Shown here: positions 8,653-16,155 of the stretch, piece by piece
Numbering within the stretch: position 1 is the first letter of the stretch
How the letters are laid out: each line of letters starts with the position of its first letter
DNA from: an uncultured Armatimonadota bacterium
GTDB lineage: Bacteria; Armatimonadota; Fimbriimonadia; Fimbriimonadales; Fimbriimonadaceae
Assembly (NCBI GenBank): GCA_903833215.1
Contig: CAILEM010000064.1
Span: 1-64,000, forward strand
Direction of reading: 5' to 3'
DNA length: 64,000 nt
Made by a program: the position numbers and the translations under genes
Notes under the pieces: generated by a model
What the model was told of the DNA's origin: nothing
Databases searched by the model: none
The model's input: only the letters and a program-made list of their open reading frames with translations

Positions 8653-10203
8653 CTATCTGCGTTTCTGAGTGGATGCCTGGCGATTATCCAACATCGCCAC
8701 CAGGCTCTGAGCGTACCAACGAGCAAGAAAGTCATCGGGGTGCATCGGGTCAGACATCAGGTCTTTGGAGCTCTTTACCTTGTACAGGTAGTCGGTCAAA
8801 CCCGTCATGTCGAGATATCCGACTCCTGGACCCGCAAGTGATTGAAGCTCCTTGGCATAGGATGTCAAATGTTCGACGTAGTCCTTCTCGACGGTGTAGA
8901 TTGGATCGAAACGAATGGAAGAGATCAGGATGAACTCGGCTTTGGGTCTTTTGTTTCGAATCGAGTTCATGGTGGCGACGATGCTCTTCCGGAATGAGTC
9001 AGCATCTACAGACCAGAAGTCATTCATGCCAAAAGCAATCAAGACGAGGTCTGGATTGAGCGAGGCTACTGCACTGCTTGCATTGTCCTCCCCCCATCGG
9101 GCCGTCATGCCACCAAGCCCAACGTTAAAAAGCTGGATACGACTGTCGCCGAATTCTTTGGCGAGCTTCCATGTGAACAACTCTGCCCACGTCGGCATAT
9201 AGGGTGGTTCACCACGGTAGCCAGAGACGTTAATTCCGAGCGTAATGCTATCTCCAAGAGCAACCACCGTCAGTGGTTTCTTGCCGATGAGTCTCTTCAC
9301 GGTACCAGCGAGATCCCTGCCCTGATATTCAGGAACTGGCCCTTCCCAGACATCTGTGTGCTCATAGGTAACGCAGAGGTGTTTCCCGGCAACACTCCAC
9401 CAAGGGTATTGCTCCTTCGGAAACTCGCTGCCTTTGACAGATTGGATTCGGGATCCTGGGACAGCGGTGAGGACTTTGCCATTCACCGAAAAGTCTCGTC
9501 CTTCTTCATACGTGACCTTGAGTTGACTGTCCTTCACCGACAAAACCCTCTTGGGCTGGAAAAGCAAAGATCCAGATGATGGCTTTCCTTCATTGGAGAC
9601 CATGAGAACCGTTTCGTTATGGACGGTACTCCCATTCCAAATCGGAAGCATGTATTCGTCCAGGTTGCATTCTGGCTTGTGCGTTACTCGATCCTTGTCG
9701 AAATCCTGCAACTTAGCAGACTCCACTGTCACAGGTCCCTGAGAAACGGCTGTCTTTTCAATCGAAGCCACCAAGTACTTTGTATGCGCTTGCGTCTTAA
9801 AATAGATGCCGCTACTCGAGCCTGCTTCCGTATTTCCCTTTTTGGGATCGAAGGGCTGCGATAGCTCCATGACGACGCGATTGCGAGCGTCATAGCACTG
9901 AACTCGGATACGTGCGACCACGTCATCAGACTTAAATCGGGCTGTCGCGCTGAATTCAACAATTCTGAGTCCAGGAATCTCAAACCGCTGTTTTGCCGAT
10001 CCTGCGCCTGGCCCAAAGCGAAAAGTGGTCTTGGTCGGGGTCTGATCTCCGCCTGACAACTGAACATCGCCTTCCATCGTCCAAATCATGAGGCGTTTCT
10101 GCTTCTCCATTCTGAGGTTTCCAAGATGATCTGCCCGACTAGAGGCATATGCACTCCCGAAGATAGCGTTGCTAACCAAGAGAACCCAGATTATTCGTTT
10201 CAT
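8653..10203 (-). CDS. Secreted SGNH/GDSL hydrolase with N-terminal beta domains
   Basis: The 516-residue protein starts MKRIIWVLLVSNAIFGSAYA, a signal peptide; this ATG (10203) is preferred over an upstream in-frame ATG (10248) because it gives a normal leader. The N-terminal 300 residues look like beta-sandwich modules. The C-terminal SGNH hydrolase has VVALGDSITLG (nucleophile Ser319), a VSGYRG block, GMNDFW, and DPMHPDD with the catalytic Asp-His pair near the end. It is probably a carbohydrate esterase that removes acetyl groups from the glycan handled by neighbouring enzymes. It lies upstream of the ABC transporter on the same strand, but the transporter seems to have its own promoter. 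Confidence 0.87.
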   Translation of the reverse strand: MKRIIWVLLVSNAIFGSAYASSRADHLGNLRMEKQKRLMIWTMEGDVQLSGGDQTPTKTTFRFGPGAGSAKQRFEIPGLRIVEFSATARFKSDDVVARIRVQCYDARNRVVMELSQPFDPKKGNTEAGSSSGIYFKTQAHTKYLVASIEKTAVSQGPVTVESAKLQDFDKDRVTHKPECNLDEYMLPIWNGSTVHNETVLMVSNEGKPSSGSLLFQPKRVLSVKDSQLKVTYEEGRDFSVNGKVLTAVPGSRIQSVKGSEFPKEQYPWWSVAGKHLCVTYEHTDVWEGPVPEYQGRDLAGTVKRLIGKKPLTVVALGDSITLGINVSGYRGEPPYMPTWAELFTWKLAKEFGDSRIQLFNVGLGGMTARWGEDNASSAVASLNPDLVLIAFGMNDFWSVDADSFRKSIVATMNSIRNKRPKAEFILISSIRFDPIYTVEKDYVEHLTSYAKELQSLAGPGVGYLDMTGLTDYLYKVKSSKDLMSDPMHPDDFLARWYAQSLVAMLDNRQASTQKRR

Positions 10204-10224
10204 ACCAACCCCACAAGCATGAGC

Positions 10225-10238
10225 CACGTTTGAACGTG
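10225..10238. promoter_or_regulatory. Small perfect palindrome upstream of SGNH gene
   Basis: CACGTTTGAACGTG has 6-bp perfect arms around a TG centre and lies 22 bp before the ATG of the SGNH hydrolase. It could be a regulator site or a small leader hairpin. No second copy was noticed. Confidence 0.25.
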
Positions 10239-10390
10239 CCAGAAACAACGATCGACAGACCTCCGATACCTCCTGTTATGTTAAGAGGCATTTCTCGACC
10301 AGCCTGAATCTCGACTCGTAAACTGATTTTTGGCCGAAGTTACCAACGTTTTGTGATTATGGCCCGTCTTCTGGAATAGAATAAGTTGTT

Positions 10391-10408
10391 TGATGAAGCG
10401 GTTTATCA
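10391..10408 (+). promoter_or_regulatory. Putative LacI-family operator before lacI
   Basis: TGATGAAGCGGTTTATCA has 7 of 9 matching half-site positions and central CG. It matches the operator-like site at 8560-8577 at 16 of 18 positions. A -10-like TAGAAT (10377-10382) lies 8 bp upstream, so the site sits at the expected transcription start and would allow autorepression of the lacI operon. Confidence 0.66.
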
Positions 10409-10432
10409 CAATCGCTTAATGGCTTTCCAAAG

Positions 10433-11506
10433 ATGGCAGTCACCATACGAGATGTCGCAAAACTAGCAGGAACTTCCATCACGGCAGTTTCGGCAGCGTT
10501 GAATAATACAAGCGGAAGCACGATCCGCGTCAGTCAAGCAACGCGTGAACGTATTTACGATGCAGCCGCCCAATTGGGATACGTTTCCAATCCGATAGCA
10601 AAGAGTTTGGCTACAGGAAAGACAAAGGTTTTGGGCCTAATGCTGCCCTACGCGGATGCTTTCGTCGACCAGAATCCTTTCTCCAATCAGGTGATGTCTG
10701 GCATCATGCGCGAGGTTGTCCACCGTCATTACAACCTAATGCTTTACACGGCGACGAGCGGGATCCAGAAGGATCGCGCAGCGATGCTGGTTGACTCAAA
10801 AATAGAGGGTCTCCTTGTCGTCATGCCTCCCGAAGACAGCGCGATATTCCTAAAATGCAAGAAGCGAAACATTCCCTATGTCTCAATTCTAGATCGCCCT
10901 ACTGCCGGGAGTTGGTCGGTCAATTCTGATGACTACACTGGCGGTCGCATGGCTGCCGAGCACCTTGTTAAGCTCGGACATAAGCGCATGGCCCATTTGA
11001 TGGGATCTCCAGATGTTTCGACGTCGCATCTCCGTGCCAAAGGATTTCGAGACGTCCTAGAAGAAGCTGCAATCGAACTCCGAGAGGATCTCATCGTTCA
11101 ATCTGGCTTTGATTGGCGATTGGGCTTGGACTCCACTGAGCAGCTATTGCAACGCGGGGTTAAAGAAATGCCCACCGCGATCTTTGCCGCGAACGATCTA
11201 TGCGCCGAGGGTGCTATCCGAGCCATTCGAGCGGCCGGGCTCAGCGTACCGAATGATATCGCTGTCGTCGGATATGACGACACCTGGTATGCAACTCTGA
11301 CACAGCCACCTCTGACCACTGTCCACATGCCCATCGAAGAGATGGGCGAAATGGCGGCTAGGATGCTCATCGCCCGACTCGAAGGTGAAGATGAGATTGA
11401 TCCCCAGCCGATACTTCCTGTTTCACTTACTGTTCGCAATTCATGCGGGGCCCATTTGGCTCCATTCGTCGATGGGACAAAGCAGTCCCCACCCGTCCGT
11501 CAATGA
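10433..11506 (+). CDS. LacI-family transcriptional regulator
   Basis: The 357-residue protein has the LacI helix-turn-helix at 4-50 (TIRDVAKLAGTSITAVSAAL, then RERIYDAAAQLGY) with hinge residues before KTKVLGLMLP, followed by a periplasmic-binding-protein-like sugar-sensing domain with the typical SVNSDDYTGGRMAAEHLVKLGHKR and DIAVVGYDDT segments. It heads a six-gene plus-strand operon; the pseudopilin ATG follows its stop by 11 bp. Candidate operators lie just upstream and before the minus-strand ABC transporter. The likely role is a repressor released by a sugar from the degraded glycan. Confidence 0.93.
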   Translation: MAVTIRDVAKLAGTSITAVSAALNNTSGSTIRVSQATRERIYDAAAQLGYVSNPIAKSLATGKTKVLGLMLPYADAFVDQNPFSNQVMSGIMREVVHRHYNLMLYTATSGIQKDRAAMLVDSKIEGLLVVMPPEDSAIFLKCKKRNIPYVSILDRPTAGSWSVNSDDYTGGRMAAEHLVKLGHKRMAHLMGSPDVSTSHLRAKGFRDVLEEAAIELREDLIVQSGFDWRLGLDSTEQLLQRGVKEMPTAIFAANDLCAEGAIRAIRAAGLSVPNDIAVVGYDDTWYATLTQPPLTTVHMPIEEMGEMAARMLIARLEGEDEIDPQPILPVSLTVRNSCGAHLAPFVDGTKQSPPVRQ

Positions 11507-11517
11507 GGAAATGATCT

Positions 11518-12342
11518 ATGCAACGAAATCATAAAGCGTTCACACTTATCGAACTCCTGGTTGTTATCGCGATCATCGCGATCTTAGCCGCGATCCTGTT
11601 CCCAGTCTTCGCTCAAGCGAAGCTTGCCGCCAAGAAAACGGCGGATCTGTCCAATCTGAAGCAGTACGCAACCGGCATCACCATCTATATCAATGATTCT
11701 GATGACACTTATCCTCGACTTGTGCAGGGTGACTTCACCAACTGGCCAGTCAGTACAGCGTTGTGGTCCAGCCAGCTAGTAGTTCAACCTTACATTAAGA
11801 ACACGGATCTGATTAAGTCGCCGGTTGACACCTTTCCAAAGATCGACAACGCCGCTTATTTCGGTCTACCAGACAGCCGGCCCACAAAAGTCATGTCGTA
11901 CTGGCCCAATGCCATCTCGGACTTTGGATATGCGGATTGGGGAGTGAACAATCCCACTGGGCTCTTCACTATTCCCGGCAACTTTACGAACTCCAACTCT
12001 TCGGCGACATCCGCAACATCCGTTGGTTCTCCTACCGATGTCGTCATGCTCGCCAATGGTTTGGATGAGTACTACAACTACGCGTACGGTTGCGGCGAAT
12101 GGCTGAACAATGAAGTGGACTACTGCTATGTGTTCCCTGGCATTTACGGCGACTGGATTCCAACCGGTATCCGTTTGGCGACCCCGACATCACCAAACCC
12201 ATTCTGGAAGGCAATGTACAACTCTTGGCGCAAGTTCAGCGGCGGTTCGAATTTTGTAATGGCAGACACCAGTGCGAAGTTCCACAAGCCGGACGAAATG
12301 GACAGTCCCAAACACTGGCTGGCAAACTACACTGGTAAATAG
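11518..12342 (+). CDS. Type II secretion-like pseudopilin in glycosidase operon
   Basis: The 274-residue protein begins MQRNHKAFTLIELLVVIA, with cleavage expected before Phe8, then the hydrophobic helix and FPVFAQAKLAAKKTADLSNLKQ. The C-terminal motif is degenerate (FVMADTSAKFH instead of ADGHxK). A GAGGAA ribosome site overlaps the lacI stop codon, so translation is likely coupled. The lipoprotein ATG begins 1 bp after the stop. Placement between a sugar-responsive regulator and glycosidases suggests a structural or surface role in glycan use, which is inference. A strong hairpin begins 33 nt after the stop codon. Confidence 0.9.
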   Translation: MQRNHKAFTLIELLVVIAIIAILAAILFPVFAQAKLAAKKTADLSNLKQYATGITIYINDSDDTYPRLVQGDFTNWPVSTALWSSQLVVQPYIKNTDLIKSPVDTFPKIDNAAYFGLPDSRPTKVMSYWPNAISDFGYADWGVNNPTGLFTIPGNFTNSNSSATSATSVGSPTDVVMLANGLDEYYNYAYGCGEWLNNEVDYCYVFPGIYGDWIPTGIRLATPTSPNPFWKAMYNSWRKFSGGSNFVMADTSAKFHKPDEMDSPKHWLANYTGK

Positions 12343-12343
12343 G

Positions 12344-12619
12344 ATGAAGCACAAACTCTTGATCCTGGGATCCGCTTTCGCAGTCGCACTCGTGTGCGGC
12401 TGCGGAAGCAAAGATGATTCGGCTCCGTCGGCGGAGACAGCAAAGCAAGCCGATCGCCTAACCCAAATCCAAACCAAGACCAATGGTGATTGGAGCAAAC
12501 TCACGGACGCGGATAAGAGCTACCTCGTAAACGATCTTGCCCACGGCAGCGAGTCCACTGCGAAGATGTTGCTAGGTCCTTCGAGACCCTCCAAGCCTCC
12601 TGGCGTCGGCGGCAAATAG
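12344..12619 (+). CDS. Small lipoprotein partnered with pseudopilin
   Basis: The 91-residue protein has a signal peptide MKHKLLILGSAFAVALVCGC with lipobox VCGC (lipidated Cys20), then a short polar tail with little predicted structure. No known family is recognised. Its ATG is 1 bp past the pseudopilin stop, so the two are coupled. Equivalent mini-lipoproteins follow the pseudopilins at 29347-30276 and 38298-39101, although their sequences share only the leader type and proline-rich tails. A membrane-anchored accessory or pilotin-like role for the pseudopilin is a guess. Confidence 0.8.
   Translation: MKHKLLILGSAFAVALVCGCGSKDDSAPSAETAKQADRLTQIQTKTNGDWSKLTDADKSYLVNDLAHGSESTAKMLLGPSRPSKPPGVGGK
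12375..12408 (+). other. Strong hairpin inside lipoprotein signal-peptide codons
   Basis: Fifteen consecutive base pairs (two G-T wobbles) with a TCGT loop start 33 nt after the pseudopilin stop. There is no T-run. It could protect or pause the pseudopilin mRNA 3' end and lower expression of downstream genes. Confidence 0.7.
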
Positions 12620-12625
12620 CGCTAC

Positions 12626-12653
12626 AGAGTCGGGCTTCAGCGTGCCCGGCTCT
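12626..12653 (+). other. Intercistronic hairpin before glycosidase gene
   Basis: AGAGTCGGGC pairs with GCCCGGCTCT (one G-T wobble) around an 8-nt loop, 7 nt after the lipoprotein stop and 9 nt before the next ATG. No T-run follows, so attenuation or mRNA processing is more likely than full termination. Confidence 0.6.
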
Positions 12654-12661
12654 CCAATCTG

Positions 12662-14395
12662 ATGATAATCCTTCCACTTTTAGGGTTCGCATGTGTGTGC
12701 CTCAAGCACACACCTCAGGCAGTTATTGAGGTTCAAAAGACGGGTCCGGCATGGTCGTTCGTCACCCCAAAGGGTCAGCCCTTCTGGTCTTATGCGATCG
12801 ACTGTGTGGATACTGGCACGAGCAGGAAAGACTACAAGGCAAGTAACAAATCCTACGCGGCCTTCCGATATTTCCTCAATGATCAGGAGTGGGCTTTAGA
12901 CGCGACTCAAAAGCTGAAGACTTGGGGGTTTAACTCAACTGGGGGCTGGTCGAACGATGATCTCTTCCAAAAGTTTGCGGGCAAGGCGCGGATGCCTTAT
13001 TTCGTTGTGCTGCACTTAGGTGCCTATGATATGGCACCGTGGCACGACTTATTTGCCCCCCCAATGGAGCGGTTGACGGACGCTGCCGCCAAAAAGCAGA
13101 TCACTCCGATCGCCAACGATCCTTACCTCGCCGGATATTTCACAGATAACGAACTTGGTTGGTGGGATGACACGCTTTTCATTTCCTACCTCGGCATGAA
13201 GCAGGCGGCTCCGGGGCGCAAAGCACTGATCAATACCATCAAGAAGTTCTACGGCAGCGACTTCGGTCGCTTGGCCAAAGATTGGGTTGTCGACGGTCAC
13301 AGTTTCGAAACGATCAAGTCATTGAAAATGCGTCCGGGAGGGACAGGGCGAAAAGCCGTCAACGCCTTTGTGCAGGTTGTAGGAGAGCGCTACTACTCTC
13401 TGATGCACTCCACGATTCGAAGGTACGACAAGCATCATCTGATTCTCGGAGACCGATTCTGCCAGTACTACACGCTGCCAATTGTTCGGGCCGCATCCAA
13501 ATATGTCGATGTCATGTCCACGAATTTCGGTGCCGATTGGAATGATGGATCAATCACTCCTTTTTTCCTAAGAACCTTACATTCGATGACTGGAAAACCG
13601 GTGCTGATCAGCGAATACTACATGTCGGCCACCGAGAATCGGAGCGGAAACAAGAATTCCGGGTCGGCATTCCCCTTGGTGAAAACCCAAGCTGAACGCG
13701 CCGCTGCGTTTTCCAAGTACACCCGTTCGTTGGCAGCACTACCCTATGTCGTTGGAGCCCATTGGTTCCAGTTCTCCGACGAGCCTGCTCACGGGCGGGG
13801 AGATGGCGAAGACTGGAATATGGGCTTCGTCGACACCGATGGGGTTCCGTACGAGGAGATGGTCTCTGCGTCGAAGTCTCTCGGCATAGCCTCGCTACGC
13901 ATCCACGCGCGAGATAATCAACCCTACGACACGGTATTGGTGCCCAACATCCAGAACGCATCTCTGTCATCACTAAAGGTCTGGCCACGAGATGCTGGAG
14001 TGATCCAATGCACGCAGGGACAAGCGTTTGCGGATATGTTCGTTGCTAAGAGCAAGGAAAACCTGTACTTTGGCCTGTACGCCATGGATTATATGGACGA
14101 GAGTATCTACATGGGCGGGCGTATCGCTGAAGTTGATCGTGCTCACTGGCGGATCCGAATATCTGGATTACCACAGCCAATCGATATTCGGTTCGGCGGC
14201 AAGAATCATCCATTGACGGTCAACAATCCTGCCATCGAGGCTAAGGAAGTTGGGGGGCTGAAGCACACAGTGATGCTCAAGATCCCTAAATCATTGCTTA
14301 GCAAGCCTTCAACATTCGCGGTTAGTTCGACTCTGGACTCACACGGGCGGGGCGAACATATGGTATGGCACGCCACCTTGCAAGGGCTGAAATAG
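12662..14395 (+). CDS. Putative glycoside hydrolase (agarase-like, clan A fold), paralog 1
   Basis: The 577-residue protein has a short hydrophobic leader (MIILPLLGFACVCL) and a TIM-barrel-like body. GYFTDNELGWW (Glu164) and PVLISEYY (Glu318) are placed as the acid/base and nucleophile of clan GH-A enzymes. The overall look recalls beta-agarase-annotated proteins of planctomycetes (GH50/GH86-like), but I cannot name the family. A C-terminal beta domain from about 450 resembles a carbohydrate-binding module. The gene is followed without any spacer by a paralog (TAG directly followed by GTG). It is the first enzyme of the LacI-pseudopilin operon. Confidence 0.75.
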   Translation: MIILPLLGFACVCLKHTPQAVIEVQKTGPAWSFVTPKGQPFWSYAIDCVDTGTSRKDYKASNKSYAAFRYFLNDQEWALDATQKLKTWGFNSTGGWSNDDLFQKFAGKARMPYFVVLHLGAYDMAPWHDLFAPPMERLTDAAAKKQITPIANDPYLAGYFTDNELGWWDDTLFISYLGMKQAAPGRKALINTIKKFYGSDFGRLAKDWVVDGHSFETIKSLKMRPGGTGRKAVNAFVQVVGERYYSLMHSTIRRYDKHHLILGDRFCQYYTLPIVRAASKYVDVMSTNFGADWNDGSITPFFLRTLHSMTGKPVLISEYYMSATENRSGNKNSGSAFPLVKTQAERAAAFSKYTRSLAALPYVVGAHWFQFSDEPAHGRGDGEDWNMGFVDTDGVPYEEMVSASKSLGIASLRIHARDNQPYDTVLVPNIQNASLSSLKVWPRDAGVIQCTQGQAFADMFVAKSKENLYFGLYAMDYMDESIYMGGRIAEVDRAHWRIRISGLPQPIDIRFGGKNHPLTVNNPAIEAKEVGGLKHTVMLKIPKSLLSKPSTFAVSSTLDSHGRGEHMVWHATLQGLK

Positions 14396-16141
14396 GTGGT
14401 CGTTTGGACCTGTATTCTGTTGCTCGGGCTCGGCCAACGTCGAGTTAGCGCACCTGACTCGATGCCAGCCTCACGCTTTCACGTTGCCAAAGAAAATGGA
14501 GCATGGTCCTTCAAAGGCAAAGACAATGTGCCGTTCTTTTCCTTTGGCGTCTGCTGCGTTGATACGGGCACCTCGTACCTCGAATACGATCCCAAGAACC
14601 CAAGCTACTCAGCGTTTAGGTACTACCCAAATGGGAAATCGGGATGGGCCGACGATGTTGTTCAGCACCTCCAAAGTTGGAATTTCAATACGATTGGGGC
14701 TTGGAGCGATGCAAAGACCCTGTTGCGCGTCAATGCTCCTAAGTTAAGGTTCACGCCTATTCTGCATCTGGGTTCTTCCGCTGGAGCGCCTTGGCGCGAT
14801 ATGTGGGACCCAAAAATCGTTCAGCTAATGTCTGATGTAGCTCGCGATCAGATCAATGGCCTGGGAGCAGATCCTCGCATTGTCGGATATTTTTCGGACA
14901 ACGAGCAGGGTTGGTGGAACGGGGCTCTGTTCGAGTGGGCTTGGAAAGGCAGTCACACCCGCCAAGTTCTTGTTCACCAACTCACTGAAAGGTATCGCAG
15001 TTGGAATGCCTTGACCAAGGACTTCGATCCTGAGGGAGCCACCAGTTTTCGTGATCTCAAATCGAAGGGGCGCTTGTTCTTGCGCTCCGGTGGAAATGGA
15101 ATTCAAGCCGTTCACACCTATGTAGAAATACTTGCCGAACGGTATTACTCGCTCTGTCGGTCGATCATCAAAAAATACGACCCAGGGGCACTCTACCTAG
15201 GTGATCGTTACATCTCAAATTTTTACCCGGAGGTGGCACGAGCCGCGGGCAAGTATGCCGACGTTGTTTCCACCAACCTCAACGCAGATTGGACGGACGG
15301 TACCTTCGCGCCGTTCTACTTGCCAAGTCTTCACCGGCTTTCGAATAGGCCGTTGATGATCACGGAATACTACTTCTGCGCGAGAGAGAATCGAACGGGC
15401 AACAAGAATGATTCGTCGGGTTTTCCAGTTGTTCAGACGCAGTCCCAGCGAGCTAACGGCTTTCAGACGTCCACGAAGTCTTTGCTTGGAACGCCCTACG
15501 TCGTGGGTGCCCATTGGTTCCAATACTACGATGAGCCGAAGAATGGGCGACCTGACGGTGAGAATTACAACATGGGTTTGGTAGACGTCAACAACCAACC
15601 CTACGAGGAACTCACCCAGGCCGCAACTCATCTCGATTTGAGCGATAGATCTGTGTCAACCACGTCCAGTTCGATCGGCATCCCCGCAATCAGCGCTGCT
15701 GAAGTCGCCGATCTCGAAAAGTGGCCACGAAGCAAGGCTCACATCGCTCCGATCCAATCCTCTGATCGTGGGGATGCCTATGTCAGTTGGGGGCCAAAGG
15801 CTGTGTATCTCGCCATCTACTGGAATGAAGATCGATTCCCTGAATCCTTCTATCGACGCGGCAAGATCCCTATTGCCGACGAACCGGTTCTGTCGATTAA
15901 GGGGCTCAAAGGTGACATCTCGGTCCGGCTTACTGCGGCCAAGCCGCAAATGGTCGGTCTGGCAGAACTGGTCTCACTCAAGACGGGAGTGAGGAACACA
16001 GTGATTTTGCGTATACCTGCTGCAGTGTTGGGGGCTCAAGGATTCAAGGTTGGCCAAAGGGTGAGATTGGATCTTGAACTTAAGACTCGTTCCAGAGCCT
16101 ACGGAATCCGTTGGTCCATCAACAGAATCACCTCGCCGTAA
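14396..16141 (+). CDS. Putative glycoside hydrolase (agarase-like, clan A fold), paralog 2
   Basis: The 581-residue protein is a clear paralog of the preceding one: shared DTGTS near the N-terminus, GYFSDNEQGWW (Glu170), PLMITEYYF (Glu324), GAHWFQYYDEP and NMGLVDVNNQPYEE. It has a signal peptide (about 1-19). The GTG start abuts the previous stop codon, which implies termination-reinitiation. Two enzymes of the same kind side by side suggest cleavage of two related linkages or chain lengths. The extra divergence lies mainly in the C-terminal beta domain. The substrate is unknown. Confidence 0.76.
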   Translation: MVVWTCILLLGLGQRRVSAPDSMPASRFHVAKENGAWSFKGKDNVPFFSFGVCCVDTGTSYLEYDPKNPSYSAFRYYPNGKSGWADDVVQHLQSWNFNTIGAWSDAKTLLRVNAPKLRFTPILHLGSSAGAPWRDMWDPKIVQLMSDVARDQINGLGADPRIVGYFSDNEQGWWNGALFEWAWKGSHTRQVLVHQLTERYRSWNALTKDFDPEGATSFRDLKSKGRLFLRSGGNGIQAVHTYVEILAERYYSLCRSIIKKYDPGALYLGDRYISNFYPEVARAAGKYADVVSTNLNADWTDGTFAPFYLPSLHRLSNRPLMITEYYFCARENRTGNKNDSSGFPVVQTQSQRANGFQTSTKSLLGTPYVVGAHWFQYYDEPKNGRPDGENYNMGLVDVNNQPYEELTQAATHLDLSDRSVSTTSSSIGIPAISAAEVADLEKWPRSKAHIAPIQSSDRGDAYVSWGPKAVYLAIYWNEDRFPESFYRRGKIPIADEPVLSIKGLKGDISVRLTAAKPQMVGLAELVSLKTGVRNTVILRIPAAVLGAQGFKVGQRVRLDLELKTRSRAYGIRWSINRITSP

Positions 16142-16155
16142 TTCGAGGAATCTCA

